Shown here: positions 49,692-64,000 of the stretch, piece after piece | Layout: the number at the start of each line of letters is the position of its first letter | Position numbering within the stretch: the first letter of the stretch is position 1 | Assembly (NCBI GenBank): GCA_965153455.1 | Contig: OZ234501.1 | Location: 11,966,001-12,030,000, forward strand | Direction: 5' to 3' | Origin: Sphagnum compactum | Lineage: Eukaryota > Bryophyta > Sphagnopsida > Sphagnales | Length of the DNA stretch: 64,000 nt | The notes under the pieces: generated by a model | Seen by the model: only the letters and a program-made list of their open reading frames with translations | Database searches by the model: none | Told to the model about the DNA's origin: nothing | Position numbers and translations under genes: made by a program

Positions 49692-52600
49692 GATGTGATT
49701 TTATCAATGTTGATTGCAGCTGTACTAGAAACTTGTAATGCGGCAACCTTTAGAAATTCTCAGTTATTGAGGTGTGCCAGTAGGGCAACCCTGTAGTCAT
49801 CACTAGGTCATTTGATCCGCACTATCCTATATGTGTGAGATGCCCTTTTCTTTCAAAAGTTTACCCTCTGAGTGGGAAGGGCTGTGGTAGAATTGTAGTA
49901 CAAACAATAGCACAGAGTTGACAAGAATCCTTGAATGCTTTGATCACTACTTTGGATAGAACTTTGGAGGGTAGCCCTTTCTGCTATCATCTTCATCAAG
50001 TTCTGCTTATGTACACACAGTTTTAACAACACCAGGATTCCTAGCCTTCTTGAGAGTTGCAGTGAAGTGACATTTAACGCACCACCCGCCTGAGGTCAGC
50101 TCCATGTTTCCTGATGTTTCATGTGCAGTTAATCCCTCAACTTTTCACATGATGGGTTACCATCAACCTTCTCTGAGTTTTGCAAAGTTGGAAAGGTGTG
50201 AATCCTGAACACTAAACCCTAAACTAATAAAACGAAGCTATTTTGTCAATTTGATTGCAAATGAACAAACTTGCAAAAGTTACATTTGTTTACTAACGTT
50301 ATGAATCTTCTTAGTCGCTGTGAATTGTTGTATAATGTCAAGGTATTGGAGTGTGTGACCAATGCATGCCTTTAGCGGATTTCCCGTGTGTAGATCATTG
50401 ATAAGGTAAAATGATACATCCCCTTGCTAATTCCAATCTCAAAATATTTTCATCAAAATTGATTGAAAAACTAGGTCTCTCTTATAAGATGAATAGAGGT
50501 TCCACGCATGTCATTACATTAGAACATCATACAACCTTCCAAGTAAGTCATATGAGAAGTCATTGAAAGAAAAGGAGAATTTGGTGAAAAAAGGAGAATA
50601 GCAAAGGTTTTTGAACTTTTATGAGCTCGAGTTTTTTAATATTAACCTATTCAACTATATAGAACATTGCTACTTGAGAAGCTTTGAGTACGTGGATGAG
50701 ATCATCAATGGTGAGCACAATAAAGAGAGAATTTTTTTTTAATACAAATGCTTTTGATAATTATGTTTGCATGTTCTTTCAAGCCTCTCTCCATCATGGT
50801 GTTCCAAATTTGGTTTCCCACTCCCATCTAAAAGCAACAATAACATAAAATGTGTTATCAAATTGTAGTTTCCAAATGTTCATAATCCATTCATAAATTG
50901 CATTACCAAAACTCAATAGTGGTTAACTAGAGGTTTTTAAGTGAATGATTTGCCACGGGTTTCCAAAAAGTGTTATCTTTTTTGAATATTGAAATTATTT
51001 ACAAAAGAAAGGGAATTCAATTCCAAGAATCACAATTTTCTCATAATAGGGAAAACTAATTCAAGGTGAGATTAAAATGGTACATTGAAATTAAATGGGG
51101 CTTCAAACTTCCTTTCCCTTGAATGTTGGTGGTAAATCAAGTTTCGACTTCAATTTTAAATTTTCTAGATTTTTAATTTTAAAATATTTTAATTTTTCCA
51201 CGATTTATTCCATGGTTTTTTAAACATGTTTTTAATTTTTATGTTTGGATGTCATCAATGACAAACACCCATGATGATGTACAATACTACTTCAACTTGT
51301 GCTTTACACTCTTTTTGCACTACTAGGAATGATCAATTAATATGTCATTATAAATGTAACAACTTGAATGTAATTTTTAGGGAGATGTTGTGCAACACCA
51401 CCGTGCTTGGGCTAAAACCCTAAACCCTACACTTGTACCAAAAAAAATTTAATTGCTTTTAAACAATATAAGTTTGTCCCATACATCCATAGACACTAAA
51501 GTTCATAAATGGAGGCAATGCTCACAAAGAGGGGGGGGCGGAAAACAACAATCCTACACTAGCCTATAATAAATTAGCAATAAACTATTGTGAAAAAGCT
51601 TTGAGAAAATCCTCGCAAGGTGACTTCTTCCTTTCTTCCAAAAGAAGCCCATTCTTTGCACCAACATGGTTTGTTGTCCAATACAAATCGACAAAGACCA
51701 ATTTCATGTTGTCTTTTGTTCTCTAGTGTGAATTGATACAAACCCACAAAAGTTACAAACACACATTCAATGGTTTTACTTACAACCATTGTGTGTGCAT
51801 GTCATTTTATATCATCGTTGTACAAGAAATGATATCAATCAAGTTGGGATTCAAAACAAACATGGAGATAATGGCTTGACAAGTTTTTATAAAAATTAAA
51901 TCAATTATAAATACATAATTATATGGTATACTTGTTGTATGTAGTTTCTTTTTCTTTCTTCAAGATTGGGGGGTGAGAGGTTAAAAGTAGACTTTTGCTC
52001 ACAACCATCACTCAGGTCTTACATTGATTAAATCTATCACTACCTTCCGCACATTCATATTCGTCCCAATTTTTTTTCATTGCCCACACAAAAAGAAATT
52101 CAAATATTATATTAAAAGATTATGAACACATTGCAATAGTATCCAAAGAGAGTTGATGGTCATTAAAGTATTTTTTCGTTTTTATAATATAAAATAAATG
52201 AAAAGGATGTAACCTATGTTGGAAGAAAATTGTGAAGCACCAAGTTGTAATAACAATGTGTGCCTAATTTTCAAGTTTGAATGATTGGTAAGTGTTTTAT
52301 AAGTGGAGTTCAAGTTGTTGTGCAAATTTCCAACACTATTGAGCCATTATCACTATTTGATCACAATTTTTTTCTCTTCATGTTTAATTTTCAACTTTTT
52401 CATTGTTATTTTTCATTTGTTTTCTCTTGTTCAAAAGGTGGCATCTACAAAGCACACATATTCAAATGTTATTCATAATTATATAAGTATATATGTTGCA
52501 AAAATGGCAAGATTGAAAATGATATATTTGATGAAATATTTTTATATACTATCATGAATTCTCAATTACTTGGAATTTTTTTAATGCACACATGTAAACA

Positions 52601-54368
52601 AACTTGGTAGTGGATGGTCTATAATGTTGCAATGATGTCAAATTCATAAATTTCATTTCATATATGGTGCTTGATATTTTGTCCCTAACATTATATATGT
52701 TCAAGTTATAGATTAAATATTATCACACAAAAATATTGGAAGTTCAAATCACACAAGTCATATTTGAATTTTAATATTAAAATATTTGAATTCAAATAAG
52801 AAATATCAATAACTTACCAGAAAAATTGAATATCAAGGATGGATTTTTCTTATGAAATTCCATATTAAAAATCTTTCACCATACCATGCATAATTTTCAA
52901 CTACTCTATGTGTCAATTAGGATTCCACCTTTGTTGAAAACCACCACTAGCAAAAACATCATTACTTAGTTGTTGTTTTTGCTTACAAATCCTTGTTCTC
53001 CTCTTCTTCTTACCTTATTTATTAACATATTATTTATAAAAATGAAATGATGGAATTAAAGCAAAAGAACAATGAACTATAAGAAAAGTTTCAAGACACC
53101 AATCTTTGTTTATCCATGTTAAATACCATAATGTCAATTATGTTGTAGAAACACATTGTAAAGAAACACATTTGTAATGATGAAAACTCAAGACACGAGG
53201 AAACTTGAAAGCCCCATGTTTGCTAACATTGTCTTTGACAAGCCATTATTGCAAAAAACCAAACATGGAAAAAAACCTCAAAATTTTTGCAAAATCAAAA
53301 GGTTTTTGAGAAATTTTTTAAGTAATTTCAACCCTAGTTACTACATCCCTAATGAAAAAGAAAAGCTTGAAATGAAATGGAGGAAGGGTAGAATGACATG
53401 TGCTTTTTCATGTCCATCTAGGTGAATAAGGGAAAGGAATTAAATAGTTGGGCTTGGAAAGAGGTAATTAATTTTTGGAATCAACTTTTGTGAAACAAAA
53501 CAAGGGGACCTTAGAATTTCAAGGTTTGGAATGCCAATTAGGTTAATAATAATGTAGTTCTTAAAAATTGCTTGAATATACATTATATATGTAGAAAAGG
53601 TATGTACAAAATGTTGGGTTTGTTTTTAGTTGGGTAAAGTTTTATTTGGTGATGATTCTTACTAGGAAGAAAATGACAAAAGTGGCATTTGAGAAATTCT
53701 AGAGCAAACGCCATGATGAATGGGAACGGTTGTCTTTTTTGTAGTTGTCGCTTGGTGTTTGTTGGTGCCTTCATCCACTACTACTTTCTCAAATTAGTTA
53801 AAATGATAATGATGGGTATGGGGAGCATGGTTGAGACAATGGAGTATGGAAATTGGATAGGAACTTGAAATTCTACAATTTGGAATATATTGTTACAAAA
53901 TCAAAAGCTTGATTATTAGGAGGAAATGGACATTCCATGAAGAGATTTTACATGTGTGCTTGTGCAAAAATGATTGAGTACTATTGAATCCTAATTTAAA
54001 GCATTGATTGGATTTTTTTGTTATAATGGGGAAAAAAGGGCAGTGTGATCTCTTGATGTAAAGGAATCATTTCAAAATATATGGCATAGATTGTAATTTT
54101 GATATTTATTCACAAATTGCAACGTATTAATTTGCAATGCATTTTTCAATTTTTAGTTGATCATCAAGGATTATAACATAGTTGTTATGTGAATCTAACA
54201 CTCAAGTAAATGGGCTTTCAATTCATTTCTTACGTTAATTAGAAAGGTAGCAAAAGGTTAAGGAATTTACAAGCTTGAACAATGAGGAGGTGTGATGAGA
54301 AGGTCTACTTTAATGCAACCCCTACTCTAATCAACAACAACTAGTTCAACTTTGGGCTTATATCAAAC
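49692..54368. other. Intergenic, increasingly AT-rich; no gene recognised
   Basis: The first ~500 bases are probably 3' untranslated and flanking sequence of the ACT gene. The rest is AT-rich. A telo-box phrase, AAACCCTAAACCCTACAC, lies near 51415. The minus-strand frame 51574-51789 has no recognisable domain. No mobile element termini were found. Confidence 0.5.
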
Positions 54369-56385
54369 ATGTCAAAGCCAGAAACAACAACAAGCCTAAA
54401 AGAGTTGAAACAACAAGTTCTAAATTCATCTGGATTCATTGAAAAATCTTTAGGTATGATATCATGCAATATATGATTTATGTTTGCAAATCAATATTGT
54501 CATTATTTGCCCTCAAATTGCTAAAATTCCTCAAATTTTTATTTTTTTCATAACATGAATTCAATGGTGGAAATGGGTCTTATGCATGTAGGTGATGAGG
54601 TTGGGAGCTCTTCAAGCCCAAAGTTGGAAAGTTGGAAAGTTGAAGATCCACAAGCTAGTTCCTTGTCATCCATTAAAAACTTGAAACGTCATTTACCACA
54701 ACTCAACACCGAAGAAATTGTTGTTACTACTATTCTTATCCCAAGTAATATATATTCTCCCATTGGTGAAGATGATTTGGACTTCCTTTTGGACAATGCC
54801 AACACATTCAAGACTCAAGGTCAACGACCATCTTCTGCTGGAAACGAACCTTTTTTGATGGGAGCAAAACCTTCACCTAGGGGTGAACTTTTTGTTGACA
54901 TGTGTTATTCCAAACAGTCCTACAACAATGATGAACCTACCCTTGCTACATTGCCCAAAGATTTGACAATGAATTTCAATTCAAATTCAACTCCATTCCT
55001 CACGTGTGAAAACAAAATCTACCCACCTATATCTGAATCTTCTACCCAAGCAACTAGCCAACCTTCATCATATGAATCTTTCAAACCTTTAACACTAGAT
55101 GATAACAAGGCCAAAATTGATCATCATTTATCAAGCTTTCCATTTGGATCAAAAGAAACACAAGAGGAAAAGAAGACCCCTTTAACAAAACCATTGAACC
55201 CAACTCTAGGTCTTTCAATAACCTCTCAACAACTTGCACATAATGTTGATCAAAAAACAAATCCACTTGAATCAATTGTTGATTCACAAATCAATTTAAG
55301 GATTGATCAACTACATGACCAAATTGAAGCTGGTATAAAAGACATTAACAACATCATGATAGGCTCAATCAATCAACACGGGGCATTGGTCACAGAGCTC
55401 AAAACATTGGGTCCGACACCTATAGGAATCACTGCAATAGATGCATCCCAAAAGGGTAATGAGTGTTACAAACAGGGATTGTACCCAAATGCAATAATGT
55501 GGTTGTCATGGGCAGAAGAGCTCGTACAAAAGAATCAAGAGTACAATAAATTGCTAATAGAAATCATCATTCGCAAAATTTCTTGTTTCAAGGAGATTGG
55601 TGAATATAACAAAGCTATTATGGAATGCACCAAGGTGAGTTTCTATTCCTGCATCATCATATGTGAAAAAACATATGTAGCATGATCTTATGCATGTGTT
55701 TAAAAGCTACCATTTTCTTGTTGGAAAATTACAATTAGTCACACATTTTCATTATTATTTTAGAAGGCACACATCATCATATGGCATGGAAGAGTTCAAT
55801 TTGACAAAAGTTTGCATGGATCACAAGGTGGAAAAAAATGATGTTGATTTTTCATTGAACCATGCTTGAATAATGTTACATTGTCATTACTGTAAGCACC
55901 CACACAATTGGCTTCACAACTTCAAACATGTGGACAAGGTTAGTAGAGTTAGTGAACATGGGTGAAAACCTCTAAGGCCACATGCATGTACCCTTTTAAA
56001 AAATAATTTTGAATCTATTTAAGAAAAAGTTGTTCATGGAATGTAACCCACTATATTTCAAGCTTCAACCTAAGAAGGCTACAATCCAATATTGCATGTT
56101 GATGGAGCTCTAAATAGGTTCACAAGAATAAACACACTCAATATACATAGATTTTTTTTTCCCAAATATCTTTATCGATGAATCGGGTTGTGGGGTGATT
56201 TGCAGGCAATAACAATGAACATGAACAACAATGTAGAATTGTTAATGCAACGAGCTTATTTATATGAAAGCATAGAAAACTTTCAATTGTCTATGAAAGA
56301 CTTTGAAGCAGTGTTGCAACTTGATCATGCTCATCACATGGCCAAAATTTGCCTTAATCGCATTCGTGAAAATTGTACAACATAA
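54369..56385 (+). CDS. TPR-domain protein, three exons, 435 residues
   Basis: Exons 54369-54453, 54592-55634 and 56206-56385 join in phase and end at TAA 56385. The start MSKPETTTSLKELKQQVLNS fits a short first exon with a clean donor (TTAG|GTATGA) and acceptor (TGTAG|GTGATG). A later ATG at 54555 lies in the first intron of this model and is less likely. Residues 30 to about 300 are Ser-, Thr-, Pro- and Asn-rich and look disordered. From about residue 305 the sequence GNECYKQGLYPNAIMWLSWA, then RKISCFKEIGEYNKAIMECT, continues in exon 3 with ELLMQRAYLYESIENFQLSM and KDFEAVLQLDH. This makes about three tetratricopeptide helix pairs, the arrangement of a plant TPR protein family of co-chaperone-like type. 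TPRs bind partner proteins; the partner is unknown. Codon use is very AT-rich, like the surrounding DNA. No break is seen. Confidence 0.85.
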
Positions 56386-59300
56386 TTGAATGCATTTTGG
56401 CCTTAATTCTTTGTGAAACTAAAATATCATCATTGTACAAAAGCATGAGCATCCATCTATAAAGACTGCAATTGTAAAGATCATAAGTATTTTCATCATG
56501 TTTTGTAGTCTTGGGCACATTTCACATGTGTTTTTCAACATAACAAATTCTCAAATAGATTGTTCCTTTAAAAAAATGGATTAAATTGAGTTGTATTCAA
56601 TTTGTTTCATTGCAACAACCTTCAACTTATGGTCCATTTAGATTCACAAACCCCATTTAAAATATTGTCATGAAATTTCCACTAAATCAATAGATTTGGG
56701 AAGGAGTAAGGATGCAATTCATAACCATTAATTGCAATCTATGGATAACAATATAGATTGAAAAGGTGGGTACAAATTAGGCACCAAAGGTGAAGGAGAA
56801 TGATGATGTAGGATGTTCGAAATGATTATTGAAATCAAAGATACACAAAAATTTAGAATTGATTTATGAGCTTCACAATTATCACAAGTGTCACCTATTG
56901 TAATTGGTTTGGGTGTCCTATTGTCCTATTCAATCACTTGTCCAACCTTTTCCTATGTGGGATAAGCAATCACTTGTTGGTTTCACTTTTAGTATAATTA
57001 GTTTAAGATTTAGGGTTTAAGATACTTGTAACATAAATGAAAAGGGGAAAACCTCCTCAAAATGTGAATTGATGGTAGGGAAAATTATGCTTTGGAATAG
57101 GCTTTGGTAGGACCCCTTACCACCAAATAGAAAGCTTGCCCCACTTGTCCCATTCGATAGTATATAATGAAAACTTGGGCTTCATGTTGTTTCACACTAT
57201 TAGTAAATATCAATTTACGTAAGGTCAAAATATTAATCTATTTAAAAATTGAATGATTTTGAATGAAAGATAATTAGTTATCAAACATTGGTAATCTATG
57301 ATCATATAAATTGTCCATGAAATAATTTTCATTTCCATTAATTCTATAACATGAAATTTAATTTTTGCATATTTGAAACATTAACCTTTTTGACACCCTA
57401 GATGTCCTTTGACAACCTACTTAGCACCCTTGTCATTCTTGATGTATTTTTTGGTACCCTTCATTACCCCAAAAACATTTTTTTGGGGACCTTTCCAACA
57501 TCCCACAACATCTTTCCTATTGTGTTTCCTAATGGCCTTTGACACCCCTTGTGGTTTGAATAACATATAAAATATAAAATATCTTCAACCATATATGCAC
57601 CTTCAACGTCCCCTACATACTTCTTGGCACCTATGGTGTTCTTCAACATTGTATTTGGTGCCTTCAAATGTCCCTTTGCACCCCTTTTTGCCCAAAAAGA
57701 AACAAATCATATTCAATTTGGTGTTTTTTAATGGTGTTTCCACTGTGCCTTTTCAATTACTTGTTGCAATTTCATTGTTCCTTGTTAGCATTCTTATATT
57801 TTTGTTGTTCCCCCACCATCTTTCATTATCTTTCATGTTTGTGCATGCATGTTTTTGTCACTGACCAAGTTTAAGTCATCTTCAAACCAAAATGCCCATC
57901 AATCCAAATTTGAAATGTTTGGTAAATCAATGCTTCATCTTGGGATGTTATTTCAAAACCTTAGACTATCAACTCTATTCATGAATAATCATATCAGTCT
58001 AAAATCTAAAAAAAACTTTGGAAATGTTAAACTTGTTTGGTTTGAAAATAACTTTTATTTTGAAAAATAACTTCAATTTTTGTAAGGTGTATTTATTTTT
58101 TGATTTAATCTTATATGTAACTATACAAAACTTCATGACTAGAAACCCAACCTTATCAACATGGATGGTACATACTACATATACATAATTGGATTACCAT
58201 TCAACTAAGTCTATTTGGAAGACACACATTTGGATAAACATTATAGATTGACGTGTGTTGGAACTTGGGTTAAAATATGTTTTCAAGTTAAATTTAATAA
58301 ATGACACAATTTAAAAATATATGTATATTTGGGCAAGTTGTGTACACTTCCACACATTATAAGTGTTACATTAATCATCGGCCATAGTCAATAAACACAT
58401 TTGAATGTAATGAATTGGGATGCAAAACACACACTTCAAAATTGAATGATGAGAAAATTCAAATGAGATTACTTTGGTTAACATGAATTAACATGTTTTA
58501 TTTAACTATTCATTTAATGGTTTTGGGAGGTGGAAGGGGGGGCATTAAAGATAATATCGAGTTTCTAGTAATTAAAAAAGAGATCAAAGTTGGAAAGAAA
58601 ATATTTCCAATTGATTGGAAAAAGAAAAAATAATTGGAAAATAAAAGAAAAACATTTACCCATTCCAAAGAGAGGGTGGTTAAAAGGAGAAAATTAAAAT
58701 ATCCACCCCCAAATCATGTGTGATGATTTTTGTTGTGGCAAAATTTCACAAAAATGTGACATGGGAAGAGGGCATGTGAAAACCCAATTAAGTTTTAAGC
58801 CAAAAATAAGGGGGATTTCATTGATTCACAATGAAAATCACAAGAGGGAGGCCAATTGTTTGACAGACGACACATATCATTTGACTCATCATTCAATCAC
58901 AAAGATGGGTTTAAGGCCACTATGCAACATCACAAAGATCTCCCTTGCACTGCAACTTTATAAAAGCGAACGCCATTGCCATCACAGTTAGGTTGTTGTT
59001 AACTTGATTGCCATATCCTATATAGTTGTGTGTGAATTGCAAGGTTGCCATGTGCACACCCTTACATAACCTATTGCAAACTTGCATAATGTAGTTATTA
59101 GCATACATATGTTACAAAATGCATTGTACAAATTCCAAATTTGTAGACCGGAAAGCTTAGAGTTTAAACTCCATTGTCATTTAGTTTTCAAGTTTGTGCA
59201 TTGTTCAATTAGTTTAATAAATGTATTGTTCTTTTACAAGGTGCACATTGCAAATTACAACATTTTTTTAAAGTTTGGTAATTACGTTGTTTCTATGAAA

Positions 59301-62300
59301 ATGCACTGATCCTTTGATGTTGAACAAATTGCAAATATGGTGGTTGCTAGGCATTGAGATTTAAGATTATAAACTTCAGAAATTGTATGTTACTTGCATA
59401 CATCTTTGCTATTCAAAGTTCAAAATTTACAATCTTCAAAGTTTATTATAAAATATGTTTTCTCAATGCAATTCAATGTTTTCAATTTGATGGCTAAATC
59501 ATATTTCACAATTTTTCCAAATGAATTTATCCCACAGGTAGCTCATTTCCCATGTACATTTAAAAAAATGGTACCTATTATTAATCAATTGTGAGAACAT
59601 AATCTTTTCGACATTCATTGATTTACTCCCTGAACATGACAAGAAATCCTTTGTTTGAGTATCTGGGGAAGGGCACATTCACAATTAGAGTACCCAAAAA
59701 GACAACCTAACAAAAAAATATTGCAATGGATTGTTTTAGATTTTTATTACATTTATTATATCATGATTATAGTGGATTAGTATATGACTATAACTAAAAT
59801 GATATCATGTTAATCTAATAAAAAAATCCAAGAATAAATTGGATATAATATAGATGTCCTTTTGAGTCCTTTTAAGTAATTTAAGTCCTTGTCTTGATTG
59901 TAATTTTCATCTTAAAGGAATAAAAAAAAGTATTCAACAATGCAATTGACTTCAAGTTTCTTTCATGGATAAGTAATGCATACATCTATGTTTGCAAGTT
60001 CATATAATGCAATGGATTAAACAATATAAAACATAATAATTTTGAAGGTGATAAAATCCATTTCGAAAAGGTGATAAGGAAATGATTATTTTTTTTCCCC
60101 ATTTGGTTGATTTTTTATATTCACTAGGCTTAGAATTTGTGGCCCCAAGTGTCAACAAAATGTGCAGGAAATTTTCATGAAAGAAAAAATGTTAAGTTGT
60201 ATTTAAAAACTTATGTACTTATTTTCTGCATTTCTAGTTTTTTACCAAAATATTTATGCATAATTACATACGCATGTGGAAAATCACCGCCACCATGGAA
60301 ATTATTATAATTTGAATTGTCCCATATCGCTTATTTAAAGTTATTTCATTTATATTTTATATTTGAAAGATAACAAAAACAAAGTCCTTAAGTCATGTGT
60401 CCAAAAAGCAGTACCTTAATTGTGAATATACTTAGAAGGAATAAGAAGCTCAATCAACCTTAATGTTGTTGTTTAAATTATAAATTGTAAACATGTTTTA
60501 CTAGTTGAAAATGAGCCCAATGTAGAATGATCTTTAAGAATGTCATGTAAGCAATGAAGTTTTGAAGCTATAGGAATGGTTTAAAACATTTGGATTTCAA
60601 CTTAGATTTCAAGCAACTTGAACATCTTACATATCAGAATTGGACTTTATTTGTATATTTTGTACTTATTGACAACTTGATTTAATTTTCAATGTTGAGT
60701 TGAACAAGTATGTTTCTAATTTGGATTGAAAGGTGTCCATGAAAATATTACTAAAAAATCAAATCCATTAAGAAATCTATGGATATAAAATGTGGTTTAA
60801 TGGATTAATATACACCAAGATTATTTTCATATGAAATTAAATGCTAAAATTAAAGAATTATACAATTTATAATCATGATGTGTAGGTCAAGTAATTTAAT
60901 TATATAATTGTAGATTCATGTTTCAAAACATAAATAATGTATTGTTTAATAGGTAATCAAGCCTTAAAATGTAGGTGTTGAATGAAAATGTGAAACACAA
61001 ATGCATTTGAATGCTAATCATGCATTTTTACATAATAATGTGCACAAAGGAATTTCAAGGTTTGTGAAGACCTTGTTGTGATACATAACAATAGTTGGTT
61101 GATAGACATGTGATTTATGGTTAACATGCAATTGATTTAATTAAAATATTAAAACTTTGAGGAATATACTTAGAATTTGAAATCAAGATATACTTTCAAC
61201 ATGTTTCAACTATATAAAGTATGATTTTTTTAATAATTTTTGTGATCAACTTTTATGGGTTTTAAAAAAGCCTTGCCCATTTTAATTTGCACCCAATTTA
61301 CAAACATTGGTGTATTGATTATGAATTAGATCATTTTTTAATGCATTTTTTTTCATATTTTTCTTGTAAAATTTCTATGACTACAAGTCCTTCATTCTCC
61401 CATGCATTTAATTAAATTAATGACGCACATTAAAAAAATTTGCAACCTCTATAACATATTCAAGCTATGTAGAAAATGCACATAATTTAATACATTCATA
61501 GTATTTTCAAGATTGCTTGAATACATTTGATTATTGTAATACAAAAGTAGCTCCAATACATGTTTGTAGATTAATTAGTGAATTTTCAAGAATAAAATAT
61601 TTTTGAATATTTCAAAAGACTACATTTTCATTCACAAAAATTTACTTTTTGAATTTTTTTTTTTGAAAATCTCAACACTTCTATAAATAATATAGTTAGT
61701 GTCAAAGATGCCAAGGTATTACAATAATTAGTGAAATGTTAATATATAAAAATGACATTGACATAGAATAAAATATGCAATAAACAAGATGGATTAAGTC
61801 TTTTTCTAGTACAAGTCATATTTGAATGAGGGACAAGGATCACCAAATGAGTTTAAAAATACATACAAATGTTTTATCTGATCATGATTGTTCCATGATA
61901 GCATCTTCAATTTTTATCCTCTTTTACAATGTCAATAACAATTCTAAGGGTTTCCATAAGTTACAAGGATATTTTAGATTCATATAAGAGGAAATCATTC
62001 TTACTTCACAAGTTTGTTAGGATTTTTCATCAAACAATGACATTTGTAACAAGGACAATGTTCATCATTTGCCCATGTAATTAATGATGTTGAAAAGTGA
62101 ATTATTAACTAATGGATCCTCAAAAAACTAACAAAAATATCACAAATTTAATCCATCATGAATACTATTATAAAGATCATCTTTTAAAAATAGAAGATTC
62201 ATGCAAAGGTTTTTCTATATATTAATGATAGGGAAATTTGGGTTGTCCAATATGCCACTATCCCAATAAATTATTAATGTCCATTGATTTGTCACAATAT

Positions 62301-62677
62301 AAACATGAAATTATTTTAGTTCAATTATTCATATTATGTACACAATTTTGTAACAACGATCAAATGACATTTTGCATTGTATGATATTCTGTATACATTC
62401 TTAAATCCTTCCTTAATTTTATTTGACAACAAACTATCAAATGTACTTTTCAAAAATAGTAATGTTAGTATAACTTTTGAACCATTATTTGATCACTCTT
62501 CTTTTGCTTTATTGGATTTTCAAATGATTTTATCTTTTGTTTCATTTTTTTAAGACAAATAGGTAGGTTTAAAATGTTTAAGTTTTTTTTTTTTTTGAAA
62601 AATAAATATTTGATGTCATTTAAAACATGCTTGTGGAAGTATATATGGGTTGACATCATATGGTTATGTTATATAGT
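56386..62677. other. AT-rich gene desert
   Basis: No gene, RNA or mobile element is recognised over about 6.3 kb. At 57390-57690 a degenerate phrase of the type TTTGGCACCCTTCAA/TGTCCC recurs irregularly, perhaps an old short tandem repeat. Frames such as 57595-57864 and 58716-58991 show no domain. Confidence 0.5.
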
Positions 62678-62682
62678 AAGGA

Positions 62683-63567
62683 TGTCACGACCTTAACCTT
62701 GGGCTCGTGATCAAGGCAAACGTTTATAAAGGTGTGGGCCGAGAGTGAAGCCGAGAGTCACATTTCACGCTCCTGGGAATGTAAAAGGGTGTGAGGGAAT
62801 GTTCCCACACATTCCCAAGTGACTTTTGAATTTTTAGAGAGCGATTACAAGGGTCACAACTTATTGGATTGAAAACTACCTTATATCATTGAATCTCTTG
62901 AAATGTAAATGTCTGAAATGGGCTCACGTGACCCATTTGAGTACTTAAAACACAAGTTATGGCCAAAAGAAGGGTCGAGAGTCAAATTATCAATTTGACT
63001 CCTAATCGTTAAAAATCGAGAATCGCCTTGATTTATTTGCGTGTAGGTGGCTTGCCACATATTGTTGGAAAGATCTCAATGAGGGCTAAAACTTTGCTTT
63101 AAACTTCACCTCAATCAGAGGTCTTCATAAGAAGTTATGGCCGTCCAAAAAGCTGATAATCCTAATTTTGGGAATTTCGAGACTCTCAATTTGGGAGTCC
63201 TAGGACAAAAATGACATTTGGGTGCAAGCCCCGTGGCCAGGCATAGAGAATACTATTGGGGGGAAGGTGGTGGCTTCCCCCAAGTTTGGGCTGTGATGAA
63301 TCTTGTGTGTCCATGTATGCTCGTGACTCGTCCGTGCACCAAAAGTGCTTCAACCATGCATTAACCAATTTGTTGTTTGGGTTGTGTAGGTTCGTGTGAA
63401 TAATTGATTCGCTTGTCATTCGTCCTAGTCCCCATCCTAGAGTTCTAGCACGCCTCTCTACCCTCGAAGTGCTGCGAGTTAAGGAACATACCCTAATTCC
63501 TTCTTCTTCCGTTATTTTCACTTTTAGACTTGCATTTGAGTCTTTCAAGAAGTGTGAGGGTGTGTCA
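62683..63567. mobile_element. Probable solo LTR of a retrotransposon (~885 bp)
   Basis: It begins TGTCACGACC, a start typical of plant Ty3-type LTRs, and ends GGGTGTGTCA, giving TG...CA termini. Flanking 5-mers are AAGGA (62678-62682) and AATGA (63568-63572), one mismatch from a 5-bp target duplication. The segment is clearly richer in G, C and CG dinucleotides than the AT-rich DNA on both sides, as expected for an insertion. No internal retrotransposon domains or second LTR are visible, but the window ends 433 bases further on, so a complete element reaching outside cannot be excluded. Confidence 0.6.
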
Positions 63568-64000
63568 AATGATGTGATGCATAAAATTTAATCAAATTAT
63601 AAAAACACATATTGAAATGAAATTTAAACCAAAAAAAAAAAAAAACTTAAAAATAACAATTTCACATCCTTTCTTTTTTAAGTTTTTAAAGTCTTTCAAT
63701 CATTTCATTTCACATATACACACATAATGAGGTGAACATCATTTGTTGTGTAACATTTTAAATGAGTGCAAATCACAATGAGGGAGAAAAAAATATGTGC
63801 ATGTTTGCACATTAAAAAATCATGACAAAAAGTGTCCCATCATAAATTGTGATAAAAGTTCAATTTTAATACCATAATACCTAGGCTAGTTAGGCTTTAA
63901 TTAATTAATTTTGAAATTGTCATTTTTTGTGAAAATACACATTTGCCAGGTCAAAATGTTGTAAGACTCTCAAACACACTAGCTTCATTATTTAGTATAA
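63568..64000. other. AT-rich right edge; nothing recognised
   Basis: No primer-binding site or gag-like frame is seen immediately after the LTR candidate, which favours a solo LTR over the 5' LTR of a full element. Confidence 0.4.

Noticed and set aside
63186-63548. 120-residue minus-strand frame
   Set aside because: Lies wholly inside the LTR candidate and shows no domain.

Overview
The window reads as nuclear DNA of a land plant. Protein-coding genes are split by short GT-AG introns. The recognisable proteins are plant families (FAM91-like, plant atypical dual-specificity phosphatase, inositolphosphorylceramide synthase, DUF1442). Telo-box motifs of the TTTAGGG type are scattered through it, and most of the DNA is AT-rich, gene-poor repeat. 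The proteins are well conserved, but I cannot place the species; a non-seed plant is possible, not shown.

Layout. (1) 0.2-2.9 kb, minus strand: the 5' half of a FAM91-like trafficking gene that runs off the left edge. (2) 3.8-10.3 kb: an ~85-bp TGTTCCC-type minisatellite, then copy A of a large non-coding repeat. (3) 10.8-12.0 kb, minus: an apparently intact five-exon PFA-DSP phosphatase gene. (4) 12.3-15.2 kb, plus: a chimeric locus. A duplicate of the leader, first exon and part of intron 1 of the inositolphosphorylceramide synthase gene is joined to a broken GH31 alpha-glucosidase fragment, which is cut off on its right by (5) copy B of the large repeat (15.2-21.6 kb). (6) 23.9-28.7 kb, plus: an inositolphosphorylceramide synthase gene with 13 coding exons; all phases close and the catalytic His-His-Asp is present. 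(7) 28.7-44.4 kb: a gene desert with decayed unidentified coding-like stretches, several tandem arrays, one clear Tourist-like MITE (218 bp, TAA target duplication), and a second MITE-like family with two copies in opposite orientation. (8) 44.4-49.7 kb, plus: a GC-rich leader region, a DUF1442 methyltransferase-like gene, and immediately after it an ACT-domain gene whose 5' end is unresolved. (9) 54.4-56.4 kb, plus: a three-exon TPR protein gene in very AT-rich surroundings. (10) 62.7-63.6 kb: a probable solo LTR.

The genes do not form a pathway. They are ordinary plant genes (membrane trafficking, phosphatase signalling, sphingolipid synthesis, an ACT regulatory protein, a TPR protein) set in repeats. 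The most interesting material is the chimeric, DNA-level gene-fragment assembly at 12.3-15.2 kb, the paired multi-kilobase repeat bordering it, and the tight DUF1442/ACT gene arrangement. All exon boundaries were read by eye from splice consensus, reading phase and family similarity; no search was run.
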